Numbered from the stretch's first letter, positions 36,361-45,302 are shown. The stretch is DNA of 64,000 nucleotides from an uncultured Dysgonomonas sp. (GCA_900556485.1 USOX01000009.1:1-64000); one strand, 5' to 3'. The notes: a model not told the origin generated them from the sequence alone. Numbers and translations: made by a program.

Positions 36361-38024
36361 TTGCTGTTATACTTTGCTGGCTATTGATTACATTGGTATT
36401 CTTCGCTTTAGGTGATAACTTTATCAGTGTTTATCAGAAAGTTACTAAAAGGGATGAATCATATTCTTTTTTCGATACCTTTCTTATAGGCCTTTGTGTA
36501 ACTGGAACTTTGATTTGTATTACATCTATTTGGCTTCCTTCCGGTTTAGTGGTCGCTTCTGTATTGGGATTATTATCTGCTGTTTATTTGTTCTTTGCTA
36601 AAAGAAAACAACTTGTACTTTCTATAAAGTCTGTTTGGAGTAGTCTGTCATTATTGCAAAAAATATTGATCCCTGTTGTATTTCTTCTTTTCCTTCTTTT
36701 TGCTTTGATGCCTCCTCAGTTTCCGGATATATATTATTATCATATTCAGAACATGATGTGGAATGAGGAATTTCATGTGGTTCCGGGCTTAGCAAATCTG
36801 GAAGAACGGTTTGGATTTAATAGCAATTTATTTCTATTGTGTTCTACGTTTGGATTAAGACCGCTATTTGGACAGTTTGTATTTGGTATTAATGCTTTAT
36901 GTATGGCATTTTTGCTTATAAATATAATCAGGCAATCGAGTAATAAAAAGCCGTATCTGATTTGTATATATATTGTGATTTATATTATACTATTTATGGT
37001 ATATAAGACACATATAGCTGCTTCTTCGGCTGATTTGTTACCAAACTTGTTGATCGTTTATCTATTATTTTCATTGTTATCAAACCAAAAGAATCTTCAG
37101 ACTAAAAGTATTTTATTCTGGTTGTTACCGGTATTTTGTATTACATTGAAAGTCTCAGCAGTATTTATTTGTCTGCTGTCGATGTATTTTCTGATAATTC
37201 TAATAAAAGAAAAGTCATATAAAACGGTGGGTTTTATATGTATAGTTGCTTTACTTATTGTGGTACCCTGGCTTGCTCGTAATGTGATTATTTCAGGTTA
37301 TCTTGTTCACCCTTATCCAGCTATCGATCTGTTCAATGTAGATTGGAAACTTCCGGCTGAGTATGCAAGGCAATCGAGCGATTATATAAAGGCTTTTGCT
37401 CTGAACAGGGAAGCTTCCGGAACATCTGCCGAATATGTTTTGAGTATGCCTCTGATGGACAAAATAAGATATTGGATTTCGGAACAGCACCCGTTGGATA
37501 TATCTATAGCTTTATCCGGTTTGTTATCTCCTTTGTTTATGCTTGTTGGGTATAAAAGAATTGTAAGGAAGGATAATGCTGTTTTAAATATATTGTGGCT
37601 TATTGGTTTTGCCGGATTTGTGTTCTGGCTGACAATGGCTCCGGCTGTTAGATTTGGATATGGATTTATGGCTATTGTAGTCGCTATTTTTTTCTATTTG
37701 ATTTTAAAAGATGTAAAATATCCACAAAAGGTATTCCCTGTGAGTATTTTGATTATTCTTTCCATAGTTTATTTAAGTGTACTCACTATTCGATATTTTG
37801 TTGTTATAAAAGATGTTTCTTATGTGGAATTACTCTTAAAACCACAGGATATAGGTGATAGGAGGACGAAAGATTTTTCTTCGGGATATATAAATGATAT
37901 TCTTTTTGTAAGGCCGATAAATGGTGGCTGTGGAGATCATTCATTGCCTTGCAGTAATGAGGATATTGAAGGACTCGAAATGCGGGGAAACACCTTGCAG
38001 GAAGGATTTCGGAGAGAAAAGTAA
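36357..38024 (+). CDS. LIC_10190-type polytopic membrane protein (possible GT-C-like)
   Basis: The 555-residue protein has about 12 hydrophobic segments. Between them lies FPDIYYYHIQNMMWNEEFHVVPGLANLEERFGFNSN, whose acidic/His pattern is typical of LIC_10190-family membrane proteins, which resemble GT-C glycosyltransferases. The C-terminus ends in a short periplasmic or cytoplasmic tail with two Cys (GGCGDHSLPC). Function is unknown in the family; a lipid-linked-sugar transferase is a reasonable guess. It is coupled to the upstream TPR gene by a 4-base overlap. Confidence 0.65.
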   Translation: MIAVILCWLLITLVFFALGDNFISVYQKVTKRDESYSFFDTFLIGLCVTGTLICITSIWLPSGLVVASVLGLLSAVYLFFAKRKQLVLSIKSVWSSLSLLQKILIPVVFLLFLLFALMPPQFPDIYYYHIQNMMWNEEFHVVPGLANLEERFGFNSNLFLLCSTFGLRPLFGQFVFGINALCMAFLLINIIRQSSNKKPYLICIYIVIYIILFMVYKTHIAASSADLLPNLLIVYLLFSLLSNQKNLQTKSILFWLLPVFCITLKVSAVFICLLSMYFLIILIKEKSYKTVGFICIVALLIVVPWLARNVIISGYLVHPYPAIDLFNVDWKLPAEYARQSSDYIKAFALNREASGTSAEYVLSMPLMDKIRYWISEQHPLDISIALSGLLSPLFMLVGYKRIVRKDNAVLNILWLIGFAGFVFWLTMAPAVRFGYGFMAIVVAIFFYLILKDVKYPQKVFPVSILIILSIVYLSVLTIRYFVVIKDVSYVELLLKPQDIGDRRTKDFSSGYINDILFVRPINGGCGDHSLPCSNEDIEGLEMRGNTLQEGFRREK

Positions 38025-38099
38025 AATTTGAAAATAGAATTATCTATGTGAGTGTACAAGTTCTAAATGGACGAGTTTACTGGTTGAATGGAGGAAAAG

Positions 38100-38131
38100 G
38101 TGACAGTGGAAAATTGTGGAAAAGGTGTCAC
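38100..38131. repeat. GTGACA/TGTCAC dyad, related to the repeats near 11.3 kb
   Basis: GTGACA at 38100-38105 pairs with TGTCAC at 38126-38131, inside AAAAGGTGACA and AAAAGGTGTCAC. Another TTGTCACTTTTT follows near 38164. The 38025-38299 gap has no gene. Confidence 0.4.
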
Positions 38132-38299
38132 TTTTGACTACACTTCGTTCCGTCGACCGTTGGTTGTCACTTTTTATGAGATACGGTTTAGGTTCTATTA
38201 GTTGTTTACAGTAATAGATTAATACAATTTATAGTTGATTTGTTCGTTATTATAATAAATAGTCGTTACTTTGTACCCCTTTATTACTCAGCTTTTTGA

Positions 38300-39244
38300 A
38301 TGAGGTTTAGATATTTATTATTCATTATATTACTTGTTAGTTGTTTCGGTTCTGCTTATGCTCAATGGGATGCTCAGATAAGCCAGTACTGGCGGATGAA
38401 GAATTTCTATAATCCTGCAGCAATAGCTGAAACTGAGAATCTTGAAAGTTCATTGCTTCATCGCAGGCAATGGGTTGGTATTACCCGGGCGCCAGTGACT
38501 TCTATCATTTCATTAAATATGCCTGTCCAATTTTTAGGTAAAGATCATGGTATAGGTGTAATAGTCACAAACGAAAAGGCTGGGTTGTTCTCTAATACTT
38601 ATGTGATGGGGCAATATGCTTATAAATTCAAGTTTAAAGGGAATAAGTTTTTGCATATAGGGATACAAGGCGGAATGATGAATGTTGACTTTGATGCAGC
38701 TCAGATTCATATACCTGATAGCGATTACCATGATCAGAATGACCCTGCAATACCTACAGCTGGTGGGGATAAAAAAGTAGATGCAGGCTTAGGGGTAGCA
38801 TGGATAACCCCGAAATACTATGTGGGATTTTCGGCAAGCCATTTGTGGGAGCCTTCGTTCGAATTGAATGATGAAACCACAGGATATATTCCCCGCACTT
38901 ATTTTTTGATGGGAGGGTACAATATAAAGCTAAATAATCCGTTAATAGAATTGCAGCCGTCTGCCCTTTTCAAATGGGATGCAGTAGCCTATCAGCTGGA
39001 TCTTACAGCTAAGATAGAATATAATAAGATGTTCAATGGTGGAATATCTTGGAGAAAAGGAGATGGTTTTGTATTTTTGTTGGGTGTAAAAATAAAAAAT
39101 ATAGACGCAGGCTATTCATACGACTTATCGACATCTGAGATTTCGAAGGTTAGTAATGGAAGCCATGAGTTATTTATACGTTATAGTATCCCGTTGGATA
39201 AAAGGAAAAAACTGGGAACAAGTAAGAGTATACGTATATTATAA
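38300..39244 (+). CDS. porP: PorP/SprF-family type IX secretion outer-membrane protein
   Basis: The 314-residue protein has a signal peptide (ILLVSCFGSAYAQ) and the PorP/SprF signature at the mature start: DAQISQYWRMKNFYNPAAIAE, then HRRQWVGITRAPVT. A beta-barrel of the PorV/FadL type follows. PorP/SprF proteins belong to the T9SS trans-envelope complex, or are paralogues linked with particular secreted adhesins. Here it precedes gldK and gldN, the classical position of PorP. The start is supported by the signal peptide, and a TTACTTTG near 38266 could be its -7 box. Confidence 0.87.
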   Translation: MRFRYLLFIILLVSCFGSAYAQWDAQISQYWRMKNFYNPAAIAETENLESSLLHRRQWVGITRAPVTSIISLNMPVQFLGKDHGIGVIVTNEKAGLFSNTYVMGQYAYKFKFKGNKFLHIGIQGGMMNVDFDAAQIHIPDSDYHDQNDPAIPTAGGDKKVDAGLGVAWITPKYYVGFSASHLWEPSFELNDETTGYIPRTYFLMGGYNIKLNNPLIELQPSALFKWDAVAYQLDLTAKIEYNKMFNGGISWRKGDGFVFLLGVKIKNIDAGYSYDLSTSEISKVSNGSHELFIRYSIPLDKRKKLGTSKSIRIL

Positions 39245-39324
39245 TGTATAAATGCAATACTTAATACAAACATTTGAACGAAAAGAAATCAAGAAAATTG
39301 TAGCTGAAAGCTAAAAAGATAAAT

Positions 39325-40749
39325 ATGAAACAATTGTTTTTTGTAACCATAGCTTCTCTAACACTATTGGTATCTTGTGGCAGATCGACCACAGGGGCGT
39401 CAGTAGGTGGTGAAGTAACCGGACAAAAAGGTTCGTCGTGGGCCGAGCCAGCACCTTATGGAATGGTATTAGTATCGAGAGGGTCAATTGAGATGGGCCC
39501 TGCCGAAAATGATTCATTATGGGATATTAAGGCAAATCCAAAAGGGGTATCTGTTGATAATTTCTGGATGGACGAAACGGAAGTAACGAATTCTAAGTAT
39601 CGCCAATTTGTACATTGGGTACGCGACTCTATTATTCGTGAGCGTCTGGCCGATCCAGCATATGGAGGTGATGAAACATTTAAAATAACAGAAGACCGGT
39701 ATGGAGATCCTGTTCCTCCTCGTCTGGACTGGAAAAAAGCTATACCAAAACGTCCTTTGGAAGAAGAGGAAATGGCTATTAATAGTGTCACTTTTGTGCA
39801 TCCTATTACAGGAGAGAGAAGCCTTGATCCCCGTCAGATGAATTTTATGTACGAATGGTTCGACTACACAGAAGCAGCTAAACGCCGGAACAGGCTTAAT
39901 CCTCAGGATAGAACATTGAATACGGATATTGCAATAGACCCGAATCAGGTAGTGATGATATCGAAAGATACGGCATATATAAACGAAGAAGGTATGCCTG
40001 TAAATGAAACTATTGTTCGTCCGTTAAGCTCCCTTTTCGATTTTGTGCACACTAAGATTGTAAATATTTATCCTGATACAACTGTTTGGGTAAATGACTT
40101 CAATAATTCATATAACGAGCCATATATGCGGATGTATTTTTCTCATCCGGGGTATAATGATTATCCGGTTGTAGGCGTTACATGGGAGCAGGCAACTGCT
40201 TTTGCAGAATGGCGTACGAAGTTTTATCGAATGGGACAACCTAAGAATGCACGTCCGATAGAAGTTTTCCGCTTGCCAACAGAGGGAGAGTGGGAATTTG
40301 CAGCACGTAACGGACGTACGGAGAATAAATATCCTTGGGATAAAGATGGTACTATGGATGAGAAAGCTTGCTTTATGGCAAACTTCAAACCGGGAGAAGG
40401 TAACTATACAAAAGACGGGAACCTTATACCTGCGCGTGTGGCAGCGTATATTCCTAATCGTTTTGGCCTATATGATATGGCAGGGAACGTTTCGGAATGG
40501 ACATCTACAGCATATACAGAGTCGGGTACGGCTATGATGAATGATATGAACCCTCAGTACAGATATGATGCTGCCAAAGAAGACCCGTATGCAGTAAAGA
40601 AAAAGGTAGTGAAAGGTGGTTCGTGGAAAGATGTAGGCCGAAATATAAGAGGAGACCTGAGAGAAGGAGAGTTTCAAAATCAGCCTCGTTCATATATCGG
40701 ATTCCGATGTGTAAGAACACAAGTTGGCTTTGCAAAATCAAAGAAGTAA
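39325..40749 (+). CDS. gldK: GldK/PorK: T9SS ring lipoprotein with formylglycine-enzyme-like domain
   Basis: The 474-residue lipoprotein (LTLLVSC lipobox) has the FGE-sulfatase-like fold typical of GldK/PorK: GSIEMGP, DNFWMDETEVTNSKYRQF, then VVGVTWEQATAFAEWRT, PTEGEWEFAARNG, GLYDMAGNVSEWT and VKGGSWKDV...SYIGFRCVR. With GldN it forms the periplasmic ring under the outer membrane in T9SS. Length is as expected for the family. The next gene, after 12 bases, is gldN rather than gldL, so the usual K-L-M-N order is interrupted. Confidence 0.9.
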   Translation: MKQLFFVTIASLTLLVSCGRSTTGASVGGEVTGQKGSSWAEPAPYGMVLVSRGSIEMGPAENDSLWDIKANPKGVSVDNFWMDETEVTNSKYRQFVHWVRDSIIRERLADPAYGGDETFKITEDRYGDPVPPRLDWKKAIPKRPLEEEEMAINSVTFVHPITGERSLDPRQMNFMYEWFDYTEAAKRRNRLNPQDRTLNTDIAIDPNQVVMISKDTAYINEEGMPVNETIVRPLSSLFDFVHTKIVNIYPDTTVWVNDFNNSYNEPYMRMYFSHPGYNDYPVVGVTWEQATAFAEWRTKFYRMGQPKNARPIEVFRLPTEGEWEFAARNGRTENKYPWDKDGTMDEKACFMANFKPGEGNYTKDGNLIPARVAAYIPNRFGLYDMAGNVSEWTSTAYTESGTAMMNDMNPQYRYDAAKEDPYAVKKKVVKGGSWKDVGRNIRGDLREGEFQNQPRSYIGFRCVRTQVGFAKSKK

Positions 40750-40761
40750 AGAGATAATGAA

Positions 40762-41814
40762 ATGAAGAAAATAATTCAAATATCAATTATATTGTTTAGT
40801 CTTTTAAGCCTATCGGTTCACGCTCAAGAACAACAAGGTTCACTGCGCGAAAGATTGGCCAGAAGACAACAGCAACAATCCGGACAATCGCAAAACTCAG
40901 GAGTGAAAATTCCTCAATTGTCGGTACGTGCCGAGATGATGAATGAAAATCAAACACAAGATTTATCTAATGCTACATGGGTGCGTGAAGTATATCGTTT
41001 TCTGGATTTAAACAAAGGAAAGAATGCAGCTTTACTTTATCCGATACAGCCAATAGGCAAAAAGATGAATTTGTACACTATGATGTTCAAATTGTTAAGT
41101 GATGGTAACCTAGTGGCTTATAATTGGAACAACGGACAAGAAGAATTCGATGATAGCCAAATCATAAACTTTGAAGATGTACTGCGCAATCTGGAAATAC
41201 CATTTCAGAAAAACGGAGAGGTTTATGTTTATGATGAATATAGTATACCGAGCAATGAGGCTTTGGGATATTATCTGAAAGAAGCATGGTATTTTGATCA
41301 GTCTAATTCGGTATTGGGTGTTAAGATTGTAGCAATCTGTCCTGTGCTTTTCCGTCAGGATTTTATGGGTGAACTGGATCCGGAATCGACAATAAATACA
41401 GCATCTTTGCGTCAGCCTCAGTTCTGGATTCCTTACGAAACTATTCGTCCTTATGCAGCCCGTATGCCTATTATGACGTCCGACAAGAATAATGTGATGA
41501 ATAAGACAATTGACGATTATTTCCGTATGCGGTTATATGATGGTGAGATATATAAGACAACTAATATGGAGAATAAGTTTCTCAACCAGATATATAATAC
41601 ACCAGAAGAACTAGAGCAGGGTAGGGAAAAGATTGAAAATGAGCTTCAACAGTTTGATAAAGATTTGTGGGTAATAAATGATTCCATAAATGCTATATTT
41701 AATAGTGACTATGATAAGAAAAAGGCTAAAGCTCCAAAGCCTCAGAAAGCGAAAAGTGGCAGCTCTTCATCCGGAAGTGGCAATGCTACATATTCAGCCA
41801 GAGATAGGAGATAG
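40762..41814 (+). CDS. gldN: GldN/PorN: T9SS ring component
   Basis: The 350-residue protein has a signal peptide (ILFSLLSLSVHAQ) and the GldN pattern: WVREVYRFLDLNKGKNAALLYP, LYTMMFKLLSDGNLVAYNW, then VLGVKIVAICPVLFRQDFMG and FWIPYETIRPYAA. It ends in a basic, Ser/Gly-rich low-complexity tail of about 35 residues. PorN binds PorK to form the ring. In the classical operon it follows gldM; here it follows gldK directly. It should lie in the periplasm. Confidence 0.9.
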   Translation: MKKIIQISIILFSLLSLSVHAQEQQGSLRERLARRQQQQSGQSQNSGVKIPQLSVRAEMMNENQTQDLSNATWVREVYRFLDLNKGKNAALLYPIQPIGKKMNLYTMMFKLLSDGNLVAYNWNNGQEEFDDSQIINFEDVLRNLEIPFQKNGEVYVYDEYSIPSNEALGYYLKEAWYFDQSNSVLGVKIVAICPVLFRQDFMGELDPESTINTASLRQPQFWIPYETIRPYAARMPIMTSDKNNVMNKTIDDYFRMRLYDGEIYKTTNMENKFLNQIYNTPEELEQGREKIENELQQFDKDLWVINDSINAIFNSDYDKKKAKAPKPQKAKSGSSSSGSGNATYSARDRR

Positions 41815-41837
41815 TCAATCTTTTCATCTAAAATATA

Positions 41838-41869
41838 GAAATAGCAGCATAAGTGTTGCTATTTTTTTT
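41838..41869 (+). terminator. Terminator of the porP-gldK-gldN operon
   Basis: AAATAGCA pairs with TGCTATTT across a short loop, followed by a run of eight or more T. It lies about 25 bases after the gldN stop. Confidence 0.8.
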
Positions 41870-41920
41870 GTTTATAGGAACGCTAACTATAAATATTAGT
41901 TTAATAACTATGTGTTTTAG

Positions 41921-41950
41921 TTGTATGACTATAAAATATAGTTATATTTG
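41921..41950 (+). promoter_or_regulatory. Promoter and candidate BlaI-type operator
   Basis: TTG at 41921 and TATATTTG at 41943-41950 are separated by 19 bases, an excellent fit to the Bacteroidetes -33/-7 promoter. Between them lies a dyad ACTATA-AAA-TATAGT (41928-41942), abutting the -7 box. BlaI/MecI repressors bind short dyads in their own promoters, so this is the likely autoregulatory operator. Confidence 0.6.
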
Positions 41951-41968
41951 TAATATAAAAATAGAACT

Positions 41969-42334
41969 ATGAAAAAGCTTACACAAAAAGAAGAAGAGAT
42001 ATTATCCTGTTTTTGGACTAAAGGACCAATGTTTATAAAAGATTTGTTAGAGGTGCAGGAAGAACCAAAACCTCATTATAATACCCTTTCTACTATTGTC
42101 CGTACATTGGAAGAAAAAGGATATATAGGATATAAGGCATATGGGAATACATATCAATATTATGCTTTGGTGTCGGAGGACGATTACAGGAAGTCTACAT
42201 TAAATAATGTGGTAGATAAATACTTTCATAAGTCGTATACGCGTGTGGTATCATCTCTTATTGAAGAAGAGAAACTCTCATTAGATGAATTGCAGGAATT
42301 GATCAACCAAATAAAGAATAAGTCAGGGAAATGA
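41969..42334 (+). CDS. BlaI/MecI-family transcriptional repressor
   Basis: The 121-residue winged-helix protein has LTQKEEEILSCFWTKGPMFIKDLLE, the recognition helix region HYNTLSTIVRTLEEKGYIGY, and a C-terminal dimerisation and cleavage region (VVSSLIEEEKLSLDELQELI). It is followed with a 4-base overlap by an M56 sensor gene, the standard repressor-sensor pair. In this family the activated sensor leads to repressor cleavage. No beta-lactamase gene is near, so the signal and target genes are unknown. Confidence 0.9.
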   Translation: MKKLTQKEEEILSCFWTKGPMFIKDLLEVQEEPKPHYNTLSTIVRTLEEKGYIGYKAYGNTYQYYALVSEDDYRKSTLNNVVDKYFHKSYTRVVSSLIEEEKLSLDELQELINQIKNKSGK

Positions 42335-43836
42335 GCGATTTTTTGATATATCTTCTTAAAACATCGGTATGCCTTATACTGTTTTATTTGTTTATGAAAG
42401 GTTTTCTGATGAAGGAAACGTTTTTCCGGTTCAATCGTATTGTCCTATTATCAGGTATTGTGGTATGCTTGTTATTACCCTTTGTTAAGATTGATATAGA
42501 GAATCCTACTGTTCTTCAAACGCCTGTTCTATTTGTGGAAGAAGCTCTGGATATAAATGATAATTTGTATTCAAATGCAGTTGTTATAGCGGAAGCTAGG
42601 GTGCCTCTACATGCGAAGCAATATATTCCGTTAAGCTTTATACTTGTTATTGTCTATTTTATTGGTTTTACTATAAATCTATTCCTTATTCTGAAATCTA
42701 TATATTCAATTCAGAGGTTGATTAAAAGAGGCAAGCGTAAACCTCACCCTGATTTTATATTAATAGTAGTGCATGATAATATAAGTCCATTTAGTTGGAA
42801 GAAATATATTGTTATCTCACAAAAGGACTATGATGAAAATCCGGATGAGATACTTATTCACGAAATAGCGCATATTAAACACTATCATTCTTATGATATA
42901 CTATTTGTCGAATTGGTACTACTTTTTCAATGGTTTAATCCTGCAATATGGCTCTTGAAAAGAGAGTTGAAAGACATACATGAATATCAGGCAGATATGA
43001 GTGTCTTAAAAACTGGCATCGATGCAACAAAATATCAATTATTATTAGTGAAAAAAGCCGTTGGCGCAAGCTCCTACACTCTAGCCAACAGCTTTAATCA
43101 CAGTAAACTTAAAAAGAGAATTACTATGATGTTAAGAGAAAAATCGAAAAGTTGGGCACGGCTAAAACTGTTAGCGTTATTGCCGCTGGTTACATTTGCT
43201 GTATACGCATTTGCACAGCAAGGAATTAACGATAAATTAGGATCGTTAGTTCATTACGAAGGTACATATATTTTGACAGATATTGAAGTGAATGGGAATT
43301 TCTGTTTTCCAATATCTTCCGATTGTGCTGTTATTGTAGTTGGGTATGGCGATAGAAAAGGGCGTTTCCATCCCGGATATGATATAAGAGGCTGTGGTAA
43401 GGATACTATTCTAGCTGCCTTTGATGGTATTGTTGTTGAGTCGAAACGTGATAAGCTCATGGGAAATTACATAGTTTTAGAACATGATGATGGTCTGAAA
43501 ACACTATATTCTCACAATTCAATAAATTTTGTGAAAGTTAATAATGTAGTAAAAGCTGGTGCTCCAATAGGAATAATAGGAAATACAGGAAGATCAACTG
43601 GTGAGCATTTACATTTTGAAATAAAGAGAAATGGACAGTCTGTTGATCCGGATACCTTTATAAATTTCGAAATTAAAAAACTAAATTCCAATATTAGCGC
43701 TCAAACAGTAGGACGTCAGGCACCTCCTCCACCTCCGTTACCTATAGATAATAAACCGAAAAGCAATGTGAAGTCTTCTTCCCCATCAATTAAGAAAAAG
43801 ACTAAATCGGGAGAAGGTGTTGATCCTTCTTTGTAG
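42331..43836 (+). CDS. M56 (BlaR1-like) sensor fused to M23 peptidase domain, ended by a premature-looking TAG
   Basis: The 501-residue protein has four N-terminal membrane segments around an M56 metallopeptidase site, H177-E178-x2-H181 (HEIAHIKH), then EYQADMSVL. A further segment (LLALLPLVTFAVYAFA) leads to an extracytoplasmic M23/LytM domain with H347 and D351 (FHPGYDIRG) and H426-L-H428 (GEHLHFEI). In BlaR1 proteins the outer domain is a penicillin-binding sensor; here it is a peptidoglycan endopeptidase-like domain, so muropeptides may be sensed. The frame stops at TAG 43834-43836, after a proline-rich and then Lys/Ser-rich stretch, but stays open in the same frame for 41 more codons, to TAA at 43960-43962. 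Confidence 0.85.
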   Translation: MSDFLIYLLKTSVCLILFYLFMKGFLMKETFFRFNRIVLLSGIVVCLLLPFVKIDIENPTVLQTPVLFVEEALDINDNLYSNAVVIAEARVPLHAKQYIPLSFILVIVYFIGFTINLFLILKSIYSIQRLIKRGKRKPHPDFILIVVHDNISPFSWKKYIVISQKDYDENPDEILIHEIAHIKHYHSYDILFVELVLLFQWFNPAIWLLKRELKDIHEYQADMSVLKTGIDATKYQLLLVKKAVGASSYTLANSFNHSKLKKRITMMLREKSKSWARLKLLALLPLVTFAVYAFAQQGINDKLGSLVHYEGTYILTDIEVNGNFCFPISSDCAVIVVGYGDRKGRFHPGYDIRGCGKDTILAAFDGIVVESKRDKLMGNYIVLEHDDGLKTLYSHNSINFVKVNNVVKAGAPIGIIGNTGRSTGEHLHFEIKRNGQSVDPDTFINFEIKKLNSNISAQTVGRQAPPPPPLPIDNKPKSNVKSSSPSIKKKTKSGEGVDPSL

Positions 43837-43962
43837 AATATTGATGTAGATTTATCTTCATATAATATAGGAGATAAGTTTACAGACAGTAAAGGACGGG
43901 AATGGACGGTGTTATCAAAAAATCCACCTAAAGTGAAACAAACACCTCCTCCTTTAAAGTAA
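43837..43962 (+). other. In-frame continuation after the TAG of the M56-M23 gene
   Basis: Reading on from the TAG gives 41 codons with protein-like composition, including SYNIGDKFTDSKGREWTVLS and a proline-rich end, then TAA. The GDKFTDSKGREWTVL phrase looks like a small folded module, not random translation. Either a point mutation created the TAG (for example from a Leu codon), or the ancestral gene was longer, or the stop is read through. Confidence 0.6.
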
Positions 43963-43984
43963 GGACTGAAGGTAAATGCAACAA

Positions 43985-44019
43985 AACAAAAAAGGTGAGT
44001 ATTTACTCACCTTTTTTGT
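43985..44019. terminator. Bidirectional terminator
   Basis: AAAAAAGGTGAGT and ACTCACCTTTTTT form a stem with a loop of about 4 bases and A/T-runs on both sides. It sits between the convergent M56-M23 and U32 peptidase genes. Confidence 0.85.
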
Positions 44020-44027
44020 TATATATA

Positions 44028-45302
44028 TTATTCATTCTCTACAAATTTTTTCTTTCGCTCTACCGTAACCATTTTAAATAATTTGTCTGATGGTCGAATT
44101 TTGTCGGCTACTTTAATAGAGAATTTTTCGCCTTTCACTGTTTCTTCTACAGGTTTTAAATCTACACGTATTTCGTCTACTGTTTGAAATACGGCTCCGG
44201 TAGTTGGGCCGGTTATAAGGATCTCGTCACCAACTTTCAGTGATTGGGTCTCCATCAAGAATTCGGCAACTCCTAGGTTAGAGAAATATTTTATGCCTTT
44301 CCCTATGTAGACTTTGCGTTTGGTTGCTCCCGAACCGTAATTGCTAGACCATTCACCCAAACGTTGCCCCAGATAGTACCCATTCCAGAATCCACGATTG
44401 AATACAGTGGCTAACCGTTCGTCCCACAAAGCTACCTTATCTTCGGTAAAAGTGTTTTCGCAATAGGCTTTTACTGCTTCTTTGTAACACTCTACTACTG
44501 TACGTACGTATTCCGGACCACGTGCACGTCCTTCTATTTTGAAAACACGCACGCCGGCATCCATCATTTTATTCATGAAGTGGATTGTTTTCAAATCTTT
44601 TGGAGACATGATATATTCGTTGTCGACTTCCAACTCTATATCTGTTTCCTTGTCTTTTACGATGTAGCCACGACGGCATATTTGATTGCATGCGCCACGA
44701 TTGGCAGATAAGTCCTTCTCATGTAAGCTTAAGTAACATTTGCCTGATACAGCCATACAAAGTGCTCCATGAGAGAACATCTCTATACGGATAAGATCAC
44801 CGTTTGGCCCTTTTATTTTTTGCTCAACAATATCTTTGTAAATTGCTGCTACCTGATCGAGATTCAGTTCGCGCGCAAGAACTACGACATCAGCAAATTG
44901 TCCGTAAAATTTCAGTGCTTCGGTATTGGTTATATTCAATTGGGTTGAAAGATGAACCTCAACACCAATGCTACGGGCATACATCATTACTGATACATCG
45001 GATGCGATTATGGCAGACAGTTCAGCCTCCTTTGCTGCATCCACAATTTTATGCATCAGTGATATGTCGTTGTCGTAAATTATAGTGTTTACTGTGAGAT
45101 AACTTTTTATTCCGTTTTCTTTACATATAGAGGCTATTTGTTTCAGGTCGTCGGTAGTAAAGTTATTTGACGATTTGGCACGCATATTTAGTCCTTCGAT
45201 GCCAAAATAGATAGAATCGGCGTCTCCCTGTATGGCAGCTGCCAGAGAATCATATGATCCTACAGGTGCCATTATCTCAAAATCGGATATATTATGTTTC
45301 AT
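44028..45302 (-). CDS. U32-family peptidase-like protein (TrhP/RlhA group)
   Basis: The 424-residue protein has the U32 pattern: FEIMAPVGSYDSLAAAIQGDADSIYFG at the start, MFSHGALCMAVSGKCYLS in the middle, a Cys-rich GACNQICRRGY, and KIEGRARGPEYVRTVVECYKEAV. Bacterial members of this family (TrhP, RlhA) are needed for prephenate-dependent hydroxylation of tRNA uridine or 23S rRNA cytidine, probably using an iron-sulfur cluster held by the conserved Cys. Which of these applies cannot be told here; the compact length and C-terminal beta domain fit TrhP-like proteins. The gene is monocistronic. Confidence 0.82.
   Translation of the reverse strand: MKHNISDFEIMAPVGSYDSLAAAIQGDADSIYFGIEGLNMRAKSSNNFTTDDLKQIASICKENGIKSYLTVNTIIYDNDISLMHKIVDAAKEAELSAIIASDVSVMMYARSIGVEVHLSTQLNITNTEALKFYGQFADVVVLARELNLDQVAAIYKDIVEQKIKGPNGDLIRIEMFSHGALCMAVSGKCYLSLHEKDLSANRGACNQICRRGYIVKDKETDIELEVDNEYIMSPKDLKTIHFMNKMMDAGVRVFKIEGRARGPEYVRTVVECYKEAVKAYCENTFTEDKVALWDERLATVFNRGFWNGYYLGQRLGEWSSNYGSGATKRKVYIGKGIKYFSNLGVAEFLMETQSLKVGDEILITGPTTGAVFQTVDEIRVDLKPVEETVKGEKFSIKVADKIRPSDKLFKMVTVERKKKFVENE

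Noticed and set aside
41969..43836. Beta-lactam resistance operon
   Set aside because: The repressor and M56 sensor resemble BlaI/BlaR1, but no beta-lactamase or penicillin-binding protein gene is adjacent and the sensor lacks a penicillin-binding domain.
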